Source of the DNA: Phymorhynchus buccinoides
Lineage: Eukaryota > Mollusca > Gastropoda > Neogastropoda > Raphitomidae
DNA length: 64,000 bases
Reading direction: 5' to 3'
NCBI GenBank assembly: GCA_017654935.2
Contig: CM065710.1
Coordinates: 13,991,224-14,055,223, forward strand
A model generated the notes under the pieces. That model was not told the DNA's origin and ran no database searches. It saw only the letters and a program-made list of their open reading frames with translations. Shown here in pieces: positions 31,355 through 42,593 of this stretch. Both the position numbers and the translations under genes were made by a program. Each line of letters starts with the position of its first letter. The stretch's first letter is position 1.

Positions 31355-32250
31355 AAATGTTTTATTTCATACCCACTTGCGGGCACAGAAAAATACCTCT
31401 TTCACTACAATTTACTTCGTCTACTACATTACTACCCTACTACATTACTGTTACTGATCCACCATCACCACCACACCAATATATACTACTACTACTACCA
31501 CTACTAATGACTACTCCTACTACTAACTACTACTACTACTACTACATACTAATAATACTACCCCACCACATCACCATCATACTACTACTACAGTACAACA
31601 AGTAATATAACAATGACAAAGGGGGGGGGAGGAAAGAGGAGGAGGAGGAGGAGGAGAAGAGGAAGAGAGGAGGAAGAGGAGGAGGAGAGGAGGGTGGGAA
31701 GAAAGAGGAGGAGGTAGGAGGAGAGAATGAAGAAGGAGGAGGAGGAGGGTGGGGAGAAAGAGGAGGAAGAAGAATGAGGAGGAGGAGGAGGGGGAGGAGA
31801 AAGAGGAGGAGGAGGAAGGATGAGGTTGGAAAGAAAAGGAGGAGAAGGAGGAGGAGGAAGAAGACGACATGAGGAGGAGGAGGAGGAGAAAAGAGGAGGA
31901 GGAGGGAAAGTAAGAAGGAGGAAGAGGAAGACAGAAGAAGGAGGAGGAGGGGGTGAGGAAGAAAGAAGAGGAGTAGGAGAAGAAGGAGAGGAGGAGGAGG
32001 AGGGGGAGAAAGAGGAGGGAGGAGGACGAAGAAGAAGGAGGGAGGAAACGGGGGGAGGAGAAAGAGAGGAGGAGGGGAGGAGAAAGAGGGGAGAAGTAGG
32101 AGAAGGGAGAAAGAGGAGGAGAAGGAAGACGAAGGGGGGGAGGGGAAGGAGGAGGAGGAGGAAGTAAGAGATGAGGACCAAAAAAAAATGAAGATTGATT
32201 GATTCATTATTATTATGATTTATTTGATTCATTGATTTGTTATATGATTA
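31355..32250. repeat. (ACT)n then (GGA)n low complexity
   Basis: ACT/CTA trinucleotide repeats (about 31420-31610) followed by a 550-bp purine block of GGA/GAA. No gene. Confidence 0.9.
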
Positions 32251-33010
32251 TTGAGGGTTTACGAAATAGCATTAGTTAAACATGTTAAATAGTTATCGTC
32301 CTGAGAAGGAAGAAGAAGAAGAAGAAAGAAGAAAGAAGCAAAGAAGAAAGGAAGAAGAAGAAGAAGAAGAAGTAAGACTCTTAATGATTTGATGACTGAT
32401 GATTGACTGATTGATCGATTGACTGACGGAACTTGTGATTTGGGGTTAAGAAATAGGCAAAAGTTAAATAGTTTAATCGGCCCCTGAAGTTAAGAAGAAG
32501 ACGATTGATTGATTGAATTGATTGATGATTGATTGATTGATTGTGATTGAATGATGATGGTTGATTGATTGATGATTGATTGGTTGGTTGATTAATTGGG
32601 TATAAGAAAACAGATATATTTAACATATTAAATCGTTTTTATAGCCCCTGACACTACAAGAAGAAAGAAGAAGAAGAAAAGAAGAAAGAAAGAAAGAAAG
32701 AAAGAGGAAAGAAAGGAAGGAAGGAGAAGAAAGAAAGAAAGAACGAAAGGAAGAAAGAAAGAAAGAAAGGAAGGAAGAAAGAAAGAAAGAAAGAAGAAGA
32801 AAAAGAAAGAAGAAAGAAAGAAAGGAAGAAGAAGAAAGAAAGAAAGAAAGGGAAAGGAAAGAAAAGGTAAGGAAGAAAGAAAGAGAAATAAAGAAAGGAA
32901 AGAAAGAAGAAAGGAAAGAAAGAAAGGAAAGAAAGAAAAGAAAGGAATAAAGACCAAGAAGAAAGAAAGGAGAAGAAAGAAAGAAAAGAAAGTAAGAAAG
33001 AAAGAAGCTA
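32251..33010. repeat. TTGA and GAAA low complexity
   Basis: GAA runs (32310-32375), GATT/TTGA tetranucleotides (32385-32600) and a long GAAA/GAAG block (32655-33008). Confidence 0.9.
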
Positions 33011-33029
33011 TTGTTGTTTATGTAGTGCT

Positions 33030-33049
33030 AATGCTGCTGCTGCTAGCTG

Positions 33050-33102
<53 letters not shown>

Positions 33103-33139
33103 ATAATGATGATGTGATGATGATGAGGATGAATGATGG

Positions 33140-33173
<34 letters not shown>

Positions 33174-33180
33174 AATGATA

Positions 33181-33231
<51 letters not shown>

Positions 33232-33320
33232 ATGATGATGATGATGATGATGATAATGTGATGGATGATGATGATGATGATGATGATTAATGATGATGAT
33301 GATGATGAGATAATGATGAA

Positions 33321-33352
<32 letters not shown>

Positions 33353-33382
33353 GATGATGATGATGATGATGATGGATGATGG

Positions 33383-33414
<32 letters not shown>

Positions 33415-33460
33415 TGATGGTGATGATGATGATGATGATGATGAGATGATGGTGATGGTG

Positions 33461-33491
<31 letters not shown>

Positions 33492-33545
33492 AAATGATGA
33501 TGATAATGATGATGGATGATGATGATGATGATGATGATGATAAGA
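33030..33545. repeat. (GCT)n-(GAT)n trinucleotide array
   Basis: About 50 bp of GCT (TGC) repeats then about 460 bp of GAT repeats with frequent slips. Encodes artefactual His/Ile/Ser homopolymers in several frames. Confidence 0.95.
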
Positions 33546-33698
33546 AAACCAAAATTCCATGATAAGATTTATCATATTTCTGAATGAAAATGCAACTTTT
33601 TTGATATGTTATGTTTCGTTGCTTAATGATGTGAGGTGGCGAGTGGGAGGGACAGACAGAGAGAGAGAGGAGAGAGAGAGAGAGATGGACGAGAGAGA

Positions 33699-33738
<40 letters not shown>

Positions 33739-35670
33739 TCAAGACTTCAATCAGATAGTTAATATACTTTGGCCATTGACCCCATGTACAACAAACATTA
33801 TACACAAACACCACACACGAAGATAACAGACAACAAAACCAGGAAAACAAAGCCCGGAATATCACCTGAGGCGGCGGAGGAGGGGTATCCTACCGACCCG
33901 GCCGAGACAGGAGGAGGGGATAGGGAAAAGAAAGTCGAGAAGCAATAAGGAGGCGGGGGATCAGGAACGACACAAGGAAGCAAGAAGGAGGAGGAGGGGG
34001 CATACCGGCAAAAAAGGAAACGAGCTTGAGGAGGAGGGGGAGAAGGAAAAGCCAGGACGAAGGAGCAGGATGAGGGGGAGACGAACAGACGGAAGACTAC
34101 AGGAGGAGGAGAGAGGGGATACGGCAAAGCAACGGCAGAAAAGGAGCTGGGATAAGGAAAGAAAGAAGAATACGAGGAGGGGGCTAAGGAAACGAAAAGG
34201 AAGATGCAACGGAGGAGGGGATAAGAAAGAAAAGGACGAAGAAGGAGAGGAGGGGGATAATGAGCCAGAAAGAAGACGAAGGACGGAGGGGGATAAGGAA
34301 AAGAACAGGACGCAGAGGAGATGATGAGGAGGGGGCTCGGCAAGAACACGCAGCAGGAGGGGAGGCAAATCTCTAAGGACTTGCTCCCCTTTATAAGGAA
34401 GAAGAAGCAGGCGGAGTGAATAGAAAAGAAAGAAGAAATGAGGAGGCGGGGCATCCGGCAAAGGAAGCGCCATCTGCAGGAGGCAGGGGGATAAGGAAAT
34501 TGAAAAGGAAGAAGGAGGAGGAGGATGAGGTGGCAGGAGGGGGAGGAGAAGAAGAAGAAGACGAGTGTTTTGAGGGGGAGTTTTTAACTCCAGTTTGAAT
34601 CAGACAGGGGAGTAAGGACAAGGGGACTGCTATGGAAAGAAAGTCTGTGAAGAAGCTCGTCTGAGGAGGGTGTATGTATGTGGCACTTGTCCCAATGTCT
34701 GTAAGAATGAGGTTTCTCTCTGGGATAAGGAACAGAACAGTCACACGACCCGACCGAAGGCGAGGAGGGGGAATTAAGAACAGACAACCGCGTTGATTTG
34801 CCCGTCTGAATGAAGCTCACGAGGGGTTAAGAGGAAAAGTGTGAGTCTTCAGAAGTAGGAGGAGGGATAAGGAAAGACAAGGAAGAAGAAAACGGCGGAG
34901 GGTGAGAAAGGAAAAGCAACGGCAGACGAAGAAGGATGCTGGTGGCTCGTACCAGAACCGTATAAGAAGACGGATTAGGAGGGATGGTCAGGAAATCAAA
35001 GGCCTAACTAAATTAGGATGGCGTGGATCAGCCAAGAAAAGACATAATCATAGGCGGCGTGGTGCGAATGGGAGAAGGACCAAGAACAGGAAGACGCATA
35101 CGGCAGTCTGGGTCTCAGGAAAAGAACCCGGAACCTACTCCGTCCGTCTGTCGTCGAGGTTGATACTTACATCAAAGGCAGGCCGCAGTACGGCGGCAGG
35201 GGGTAATGCACAAGACAAGGCCCCAGAAGACGGAGTCGGAAGGTGTTTATACTGAAGCCAATGCCGACTCCTGTTGCTGAGGGGCCTCTACGGACGTTGA
35301 TATGGCATAAGGCTTAGTAGGAGGAGGTGGTCGGAAAGAAACTCTTCGAATGTCAGAGAGGAGGGGAATAAGGCTTTTGGAAGAACGAAGGAAGTTAGCA
35401 GCACCGGTAGGCGTGGTGCTACGTCACCATGAACACAGGACGAAGCCTAGCGCGGAGGTGGTGCTAAATGCACATAAAGGACGCAGAAGAATGAGGAGTA
35501 GGTGGCTCAGAAAGACCAGGAAGAAAGAAGGAGGCGTCATTGGGCTAAGGAAAAGAAAAGAGCCGAAGTAATGAGGCGGCCTGATGTATTTATACCGCTC
35601 CCGTGATATGGAACGTCGAGCGGACGCATTAAGGTTGAGGCATGGTAATTAGCAAACCGCTAGCAGGACG
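33546..35670. repeat. GA block and degenerate purine-rich minisatellite
   Basis: GA repeats at 33655-33737, then about 1.7 kb in which a GGAGGGGGATAAGGAAAAGA-like motif recurs every 50-60 bases with strong degeneration. Open frames of 60-220 residues here follow the purine bias and show no family resemblance. Confidence 0.7.
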
Positions 35671-35679
35671 TCGAAATTA

Positions 35680-36491
35680 GGGTCTGGAAGCAGGCATAGG
35701 AACAAGGAATAAAAAAACAACTGAAAGCCGTGTGTGTTGGGATACAGACCCCAGAAAATGAAGCTTCTTCTGTTATGTAAGCCTTAAAAACAGTAGTACT
35801 GGTTAGACGAAGATAAGACTGATATATTTACCGTTCATTTTGCATTCATTTATAACCAATAACTTTTTAAGTTTTACTCATTGGGCTTCTTTTTTCTCAC
35901 GATCTCATAAATGTCCTCTTGGACCATCAAAAAAAGCTGAAACTTGCCAAAAAAAAAGACTGAAGAGGACCACCAAAAAAGCTGAAACTTGCACAAAAAA
36001 ATGACTGTAGAGGACCATCAAATAATGTGAAACTTGCAAAAAAAAAGACTGGCTCCCCACTTGCAAAAAAAAAGACTGGAGAGGACCATCAAAAAAGCTG
36101 AAACATGAATACAACAAAAAGACTGGAGAGGACCATCCAAAAAGCTGAAACTTGCAAAAAAAAAGACTGGAGAGGACCATGAAAAAAGCTGAAACTTGCA
36201 CAAAAAAAGAAAGGAGAGGACCTTGAAAAGGGCTGAAACTTGCACGAACAAAAAGACTGGAGAGGACCATGAAAAAAGCTGAAACTTGCACACAAAAAAG
36301 ACTGGAGAGGACCATGAAAAAAGCTGAAACTTGCAAGAAAAAAAGACTGAAGAGGACCATGAAAAAAGCTGAAACTTGCAGAAAAAAGACTGGAGAGGAC
36401 CATCAAAAAAGCTGAAACTTGCAAAAAAAAGACTGAAGGGGACCATCAAAAAAGCTGAAATCAGCCAAAAGACTGACAATTCCCATGCCTG
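35680..36491. repeat. CAGGCATGGGA-family element with expanded internal array
   Basis: Matches 42080-42395 (GTCTGGAAGCAGGCATAGGA, GATACAG, GAAAATGAAGCTTCTTCTGT, CATTGGGCTTC) and ends in AATTCCCATGCCTG. Where copies A and C have about two GGACCATCAAAAAAGCTGAA units, this copy has about twelve (35920-36475), period about 42-48 bp. The opposite terminus is missing or degraded near 35675. Confidence 0.75.
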
Positions 36492-36880
36492 AGGCTTCCT
36501 CTAATCTGGTCCTCTCTTTGACTCTGCCTTTTCCCTTTGCTTGCTGTCATCTTACTATCTTTCTGCCTTACCGACCCGGCTCCATTCTCCTGCTTTTTTT
36601 TCTACATTCAAGGTCTGCATGCTTCGTCTTCAAAAACATTTCCTCCTCCAGCCCGAAGTCGGACTTGCTGGGCCTCGAGTATTGCTTAAGTTAGGCGCAT
36701 AACGGCAGTAATGACGCATCTGCGCTCATAATTGACAGGAAACTGTCTGAGCGTCGAAGAAGAATAATAAGAAGAAGAAGAAGAAGCAAAGAAGAAGAAG
36801 AAGAAGAAAATTTTTGTTGTCAATCAAGCTCACTCACTCCTCCGTTTTCATTTTCTCCTTCCTCCTTCTTTCTTTCTTTC
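36492..36880. repeat. R1-like repeat fragment and (GAA)n
   Basis: 36500-36690 shares TTTGACTCTGCCTTTTCCCT and TCTTTCTGCCTTAC with the R1 family; a GAA tract follows at about 36760-36810. Confidence 0.5.
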
Positions 36881-37118
36881 TTCTTTGTTCTATTTCTTCT
36901 TCCTCCTTCTTTCTATCTATTTTTATTCTTTCTTCATATTATCCCTTTTTTCCTCATGTTACTCCCTTTCTTTGTACTTCTTCTTCTTCTTCTTCTTCGA
37001 TCGCTCAGTTTCCTGTCAAATTCCAGGTGGGAGCAACCCGAATTTCACAAACTCCTCTGGCGACTAACATTTATACAGTGGAACCTCCTTTATAAGACCT
37101 TCAAAAATCATCCCGAAA
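36881..37118. repeat. Direct duplicate, first copy
   Basis: From TTCTTTGTTCTATTTCTTCT through the repeat core (GTGGGAGCAACCCGAATTTC) to TTCAAAAATCATCC. Near-identical to 37508-37742. Ends in a pogo-like terminus (CAGTGGAACCTCCTTTATAA). Confidence 0.8.
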
Positions 37119-37297
37119 GAGAGAGACTCGTGGAAGGGAGCGGGGTCACCCAGCTCCCCGCATGGAGGCACGAGGCATCCACCCCCACTGCCCCAGAACT
37201 CAGAGTACATTGATATGGCGTTGCTACCCTGTTTATTCTGGTCAGCTGGAGAAGGAATAACTAATAACTGCCTTGGGAAATTAAGCAGAAACCATGA

Positions 37298-37335
<38 letters not shown>

Positions 37336-37507
37336 TGAGAGGGGGGAGAGAGAGAGAGATAGAGACTGAGAGAGAAGAGAGAGAGAGAGAGAGACTGAAA
37401 GTGGGAGGGGGGGGGGGGGGGGGCCTTTCACACTCCTTTATCTTCATTTTATTTTGTTGGCCACAACTTACTCCCTCCTCCTCCGTCTTCTTTTCTTCCT
37501 CCTCCTT
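37119..37507. repeat. Segment between duplicates with (GA)n and G run
   Basis: Unique sequence, GA block (about 37300-37395) and a run of about 18 G (37408-37425). No gene recognised. Confidence 0.6.
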
Positions 37508-37742
37508 CTTCTTTGTTCTATTTCCTCTTCCTCCTTCTTTCTATCTATTTTTATTCTTTCTTCATATTATCCCTTTTCCTCATGTTACTCCTTTGTACTT
37601 TTCTTCTTCCTCCTCTTCTTCGATCGCTCAGTTTCCTGTCAATTCCAGGTGGGAGCAACCCGAATTTCACAAACTCCTCTGCGACTATATTTATACAGTG
37701 GGAACCTCCTTTATAAGACCTTCAAAAAATCATCCGAAATGA
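37508..37742. repeat. Direct duplicate, second copy
   Basis: Second copy of 36881-37118, offset about 625 bp. Continues into an uninterrupted pogo-like tail to 37875. Confidence 0.8.
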
Positions 37743-37875
37743 GGTCTTATAAGGGAGGGGTCTCATAAGGGAGGTAATTTTAATACTTACGAAGAAGGGC
37801 AATGTCTCAGAGAAGTAGGTCTTATGTGGGAGGGAGTCTTATAATGGGAGGTCTTATAAGGGAGGTTCCACTGTA
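37696..37875. repeat. Short pogo-like MITE
   Basis: CAGTGGGAACCTCCTTTATA on the left and TATAAGGGAGGTTCCACTG then TA on the right give inverted termini; the interior is one 108-bp-type unit (AATGTCTCAGAGAAGTAGG). This is probably the basic, unexpanded form of the elements at 10597 and 12689. Confidence 0.65.
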
Positions 37876-37949
37876 CAAAATACCGAATTATGAGTGCAGA
37901 TGCGTCATGCTGCCGTTTTGTGCCCCTAGGTAAGAAATAGTTAGGCCCA

Positions 37950-38190
37950 GCAGGTCCGACTTCGGCCCGGAGGAAATCTTTTTTAAAGCGCTTACTTGAG
38001 AGAGAGAAAAAAGGCAGGAGAATGGACCGGGAAGGCAGAACGATTAGTAGATGACAGTAAGCAAAGGGAAAAGGCAGAGTCAAAGACAGTGACAGATTAG
38101 AGGAAGTTACAAGCACAGAACTTCTAGAAGGTGGGGGAACTATTTATACAAAAGACCCCTCCCGGTATCCCCATGGGGGGGGGGGGGGGG
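37950..38190 (-). repeat. Dispersed repeat, family R1
   Basis: Same orientation as 2700-3060, sharing AGAACTTCTAGAAGGTGGGG and CCCGGTATCCCCATGGGG; ends in a run of about 19 G. Interspersed repeat. Confidence 0.55.
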
Positions 38191-38820
38191 GTACTTTTCT
38201 AATTACATAATATCATATTATATGAAGTTTAAAAACAAAAAAACCCATCTTATATAGAAAAAAGATTGGTTATTGGGTAATCAAAAACGTCTTTTCTCAA
38301 AAAAATTTCACTTTCAAAATTCACTCTCTCTTGCTCTCTCTCTCTCTCTCTTGTTTCCTCAGTCTCTCTATCTCTCTCTTTATATATCTTTTTCATTCCA
38401 AAAACAAACAAACAAACAAACAAACAAGAAAAAAGTATCTCAAAACTCAACAGAAAATTCTTGATAAATGTATTTATTTCCAAACATGTTTCACAACACA
38501 CTTGCTTAAACAAACTTTCTAAAAAAAACTCATCCTCTCTCTCTCTTAGATATGTATTTTTTTTGCAGAGGGTTGGATGTAAAAAGCATGTTATTGCTTA
38601 CTCTATTACCCTCTATAAATAAAATTCATTCATTCATCCATTCTCTCTCTCTCTCTATCTCTCAATTTGTGCATGTGTTAAAGATGAGAATGTAAAGTAG
38701 GATTGAGTTTTATTTTCCTGTGTGTATGTGCTTCCTTCTTTATTTTTGCATGTTAAAAATGAGTACAGTTAATAGCATAAAAAGGGCAAAGGTAAAGATG
38801 TGCCACCCCCCCTGCATTTC
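38191..38820. repeat. Retroelement tail with (CATT)n and low complexity
   Basis: 38565-38660 reads GGGTTGGATGTAAAAAGCAT then CTCTATAAATAAAATTCATT with CATT repeats and then CT. A second copy is at 40145-40235. A recurrent segment ending in AATAAA plus a microsatellite is typical of LINE/SINE 3' tails. Confidence 0.5.
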
Positions 38821-39386
38821 TCGGTTAATTCTATTTTTTCTGTTTTTGCCTTTCTTACCATTGATGTGTGTGTTTTTATTTTTTGCTCCTTCTGTTGCCT
38901 ACTTTTTGCTCCTTTTGCTATATTTGATGTTTGCTGTTTAATTGCTTGTCTGTGTTGATAAAGGCGCATTCGCCGAAATATCCAGTAGTAGTTTTGTTTT
39001 GTCTCTTGTGAATAAAATAACGTCACTTTGCACTTGTCGTGTAGTTGTTTGTTTTGCTGTATGTTCCAGTGACGTTGCAGTCTGTTTCAGTTTTTTTTTT
39101 TTGTTTTTTTTTTTTCTTACCATACATAAAGCTGTATTTTAGGAACATTTTCAGCTAATTCTCTTTTTGGAATACTAACCCTAGCCCTAAACCTAACCCT
39201 ACCCCCCACTATGTACTGCAGTACACCGCGATTTGTCACAGTTGTGGTTCGTTGCGTTCTTCCGTCTTATAGTGTGGGGGGTAGGGTTAGTATTCGAAAA
39301 AGATAATTTGGTGAAAATGTTCCTAAAATACAGCTTTATGTATAGTAAGAAAGGCAAAAAAAACGGACAAATAGAATTAACCGAGA
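38821..39386. repeat. Foldback element interrupted by an insertion
   Basis: Outer arms 38821-38860 and 39345-39386 and inner arms 39115-39213 and 39270-39350 are reverse complements, giving a hairpin of about 120 bp per arm. The left arm is split by 38861-39116. The inner arms contain CTAACCCTAGCCCTAAACCT, degenerate telomere-like motifs, next to the loop. Confidence 0.75.
38861..39116 (+). mobile_element. Insertion flanked by TTTCTTACCA direct repeats
   Basis: About 255 bp inserted in the foldback arm, with TTTCTTACCA on both sides as an apparent target duplication. It ends in a long T-rich tract and contains AAGGCGCATTCGCCGAAATA and AATAAAATAACGTC, compatible with a retroelement tail. Class not determined. 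Confidence 0.5.
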
Positions 39387-39388
39387 AA

Positions 39389-39571
39389 ACATTAAGTTCA
39401 TTCCAAAAAAAATCATTAATCAGAACGAGTTCAGTCAACAAAAGTGTTCACTGTTCCAAAGTGCGTTGATTCTGAGTGTGACTTTTCAAGAGCAGGGGGA
39501 AGTTGTTGAAAGGGGCATTTTGTTGACTGAACTCGTTCTGATTAATGATTTTTTTGAATGAACTTAATGTT
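39389..39571. repeat. Second foldback element
   Basis: Arms 39389-39443 and 39518-39571 are reverse complements (ACATTAAGTTCATTC... and ...GAATGAACTTAATGT), about 54 bp each around a 74-bp loop. MITE-like; no coding. Confidence 0.85.
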
Positions 39572-39671
39572 AAAAGAATAAATTCAGTTTTGTTATGAGC
39601 TGGGTGCGTTTTATTGAGTTCGTGAGTTTTCGGAGATGATTGTCTTTCTGGGCCTTAACTTTTGGTCGCTA

Positions 39672-40070
39672 GTGTAGTTTCTCACAACAAGCTCGGAAAG
39701 TCAAAGATCTATTTTGGTTAATTTCAATTTTGAGTTATGGGTATTTTCGTGTTCTCTAACATCTTATCTTTCATATTTATAAAGGACAATCTTTAATATG
39801 GTCTCTAAATGGTCTTATAAGTGTTTTAAAAACGAGTAGGTCAATGCATTTTCTTCTGCTAGGCTAGACTTTAGACTGTGTTTTCTCAAAATGGCCGACG
39901 CTCACCCTACTAACTTTAAATGCTCATAACTCTGGAATGGAAAAAGAAAAGATACAAGAATGGTTCTTGTATCATTAGAAAGAGAATTGTCTGAAGTTTT
40001 CAACTGTGTACTTTTCTCAGAATGGTCAGTTTGACACTTAATGTCCCTTTCGTGGTGCCGGGTCACATGT
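39672..40070. repeat. TGACYCRGCACC MITE, diverged
   Basis: Internal segments (GACGCTCACCCTACTAACTT, TAAATGCTCATAACTCTGGA, TCATTAGAAAGAGAATTGTC) and the right terminus CCTTTCGTGGTGCCGGGTCA match the element at 14107-14470 and 44011-44369. The left terminus is lost. A 60-bp stretch near 39760-39825 is not shared. Confidence 0.75.
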
Positions 40071-40229
40071 AGGGTTGCATTTTACATGCTTTGTCTCTGG
40101 TCATTTTCTCTCCTTTTTCATTTTTACTTTTATACATGTTTTTTTTCTCCAGAAGGCTGGATGTAAAAAAAAAAGAGCATGTAATTCCTTATTCTATGAT
40201 CCTCTACCGGCTCTATAAATAAAAGTGTG

Positions 40230-40271
<42 letters not shown>

Positions 40272-40290
40272 CTCCTCCTCCCCCCCCCCC

Positions 40291-40323
<33 letters not shown>

Positions 40324-40599
40324 TTTGAAATTTAAAAAAAAAATACACACCTTTCTTAAACTTCACACTAGTCATTTCATCATCTATAAATATAATATTC
40401 TTCAGAAATATTAAGAAAATTAAAAAAGCCCAACTCCCAATTAATTACCATAAATACATAAAATCCAAATTATAAATAAAACACAACAAATGATAAGTTT
40501 TGTTATTAACAATGATATGTGCTATAAAATAAGATTACATAATGTAATTATGTACAATTAGTACTTTGGAATGTCGCATGAAGTTAAAAGCATAAAAAA
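40071..40599. repeat. Retroelement tail, (CT)n and AT-rich sequence
   Basis: 40145-40235 is a second copy of the GGATGTAAAAA...CTCTATAAATAAAA tail, followed by CT repeats (40236-40322) and AT-rich sequence without features. Confidence 0.5.
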
Positions 40600-41099
40600 A
40601 CACTAGAGCGTTAAGACGCTAAATCACCAACCGCGCGGCAGCGTTTTCGGCTCCAGTGACCTTGACCTTTGACCCATAACCTTCATTATCGAACTTGGCC
40701 TAGATCTTCCTACTACCTACCCGCATGCAAAAATTTGAGCACCCTAAGTCCATCCGTTCAAACGCTAGAGAGGATACATACAAACATACAAAACAAACTT
40801 GTACCGCCTCAGACACGAGTGAAAACATTACCAATCCGCTCTCTACGATCACGGTTGGCAACGAGTGAAAAATAAAAAGCTAAACGACGAAAATGGTGTT
40901 TTACGTCCTCTTGGTCTGAATCAGACACATATGGGACATTTGTAAATACAAATATGGTGGGAACAATACTGGAGGCAATGCCCGGAGGCAGTACGAAACC
41001 AGTAAAGTCCCGATTTTTTTTATTAATACAGATAGGTGTAGCGGTAACCACGACTCGGTTAAACCTCATCGGCTATGGCACCGCTACAAGTAGCATAAA
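40600..41099. other. Non-homologous flank of copy C with a nuclear-receptor-like motif
   Basis: The segment 40600-40830 looks like a dispersed repeat (GTTAAGACGCTAAATCACCA, AAAATTTGAGCACCCTAAGT) and contains TGACCTTGACCTTTGACCC at 40657-40675. From 40830 to the start of copy C at about 41100 no repeat or exon is recognised. This is the only place where the gene's 3' flank runs into independent DNA. Confidence 0.5.
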
Positions 41100-42036
41100 A
41101 TAAAATAAAAAAGCTAAACATTTCATTAACAAAATATAGTAAAAAAAACATGTCTAAAGAATCACATAGCAGGTAAATAAGTTTAGAAAGAAGTTTTTTT
41201 TTGTTAATATGTCGATTCATGTGCATTTGAGATGATATCGACATAAAAAAATGTACCTATTTACTAAAAAAAAAAAAAAGGATCTGTCTACAAAGTAGTA
41301 AAAACATGTCAAAAAAATCGATCCCTTTACTGAAATGAAATCAGTATTTGGGTTCTATTTCTGGTAAACTTTCATCAATTTCAAGGAAAGGCTTCGCCTT
41401 GAAATTTAAAACGTTAAATATACACAATCCCTATTCCTTTTTCTCTCTTCCAAGAAACACGTTTGAAAAAAATAATGAAAAAAACACACACCAAAAAAAC
41501 CCAATAAAACAAAACGAACAGCAGCTGCGTAAAACTATTCACTTATTTCAATCATGTCACAAACACAAACAAAACTAAAGTATCAATTAATAAAATGATT
41601 ACGCAAACATACCGGTACTAAAAAACAAATGTCTAAGTTGTATACATACATCAGCAGCAAAACAAGACACAAACGCATTCGCTCGCGCACAAGCACACAC
41701 ACACAACACGCACACACATACCTTTAAATGCTTAGAAATAATTCTAAGTTTAAGCATTTCACTGACGTTTCATTAACATAGGGTCTAAATCATACAGGTA
41801 CTCAGATACACATACCCTCACCCCATTTATTCATGTAAATTATATGCATGCATAGATTAACAATCCTTCCGTACCTTCCTACACGCACACCCACAAACCC
41901 CCTTAAACGGACATTTGCACATAATCATACACACACATTTTTTGTTTTCCGTCTAAGATCACTGTAAGGTGGATAGACGTTAAAATTAAAGAACGAACGA
42001 ACGAACACACACACACACACACAACTAGGCCATCAC

Positions 42037-42395
42037 CAGGCATGGGACTTAGAGAAGACAAAAAAGACTGAAAATTGGGGTCTGGAAGCAGGCATAGGAA
42101 CAAGGAATAAAAAAAAAACTAAAAACCGTGTGTGTTGGGATACAGCCCCCAGAAAATGAAGCTTCTTCTGTTATCTAAGCCTTAAAAACAGTATTAGAGA
42201 TAAGACTGATATATTTAGTTCATTTTGCATTCATTTATAACCAATGACTTAAGTTTTACTCATTGGGCTTCTTTTTTTTTTATCTCATAAATGTCCTCTT
42301 GGACCATCAAAAAAGCTGAAACTTTGCAAAAAAAGACTGAAGAGGACCATCAAAAAAGCTGAAATCAGCCAAAAGACTGACAATTCCCATGCCTG
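42037..42395. repeat. MITE with CAGGCATGGGA termini, copy C
   Basis: Clean counterpart of 16095-16475; termini CAGGCATGGGAC and TTCCCATGCCTG. Confidence 0.7.
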
Positions 42396-42511
42396 ATCAT
42401 ACCTACTCGATTTTCACACTGTCAACACAACCCCTCTCGTTGCACCATATCTCGGTATGCCGTCAGCACACTGTTGTGAAGGCATGAAAATTCCCTCAGG
42501 ACACTTGAATT

Positions 42512-42593
42512 TTCACCGACGATATATTCATTCCAGACAAGTTATATATATATATATATATAACTTGTCTGAAATGAATATATCGTCGGTGAA
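42512..42593. repeat. Palindrome around (TA)n, copy C
   Basis: Counterpart of 15897-15978. Confidence 0.9.

Noticed and set aside
31542..32232. Long Ser/Leu/Pro and Glu/Gly frames
   Set aside because: Translation of GGA/GAA simple repeats.
33018..33575. His/Ile/Ser homopolymer frames
   Set aside because: Translation of the GAT trinucleotide repeat.
33798..35571. Frames of 60-218 residues in the purine-rich minisatellite
   Set aside because: Biased composition, no recognisable domains, and poor sequence quality.
35905..36479. Phe/Ser-rich frames of about 150 residues
   Set aside because: Reverse translation of the expanded MITE unit.
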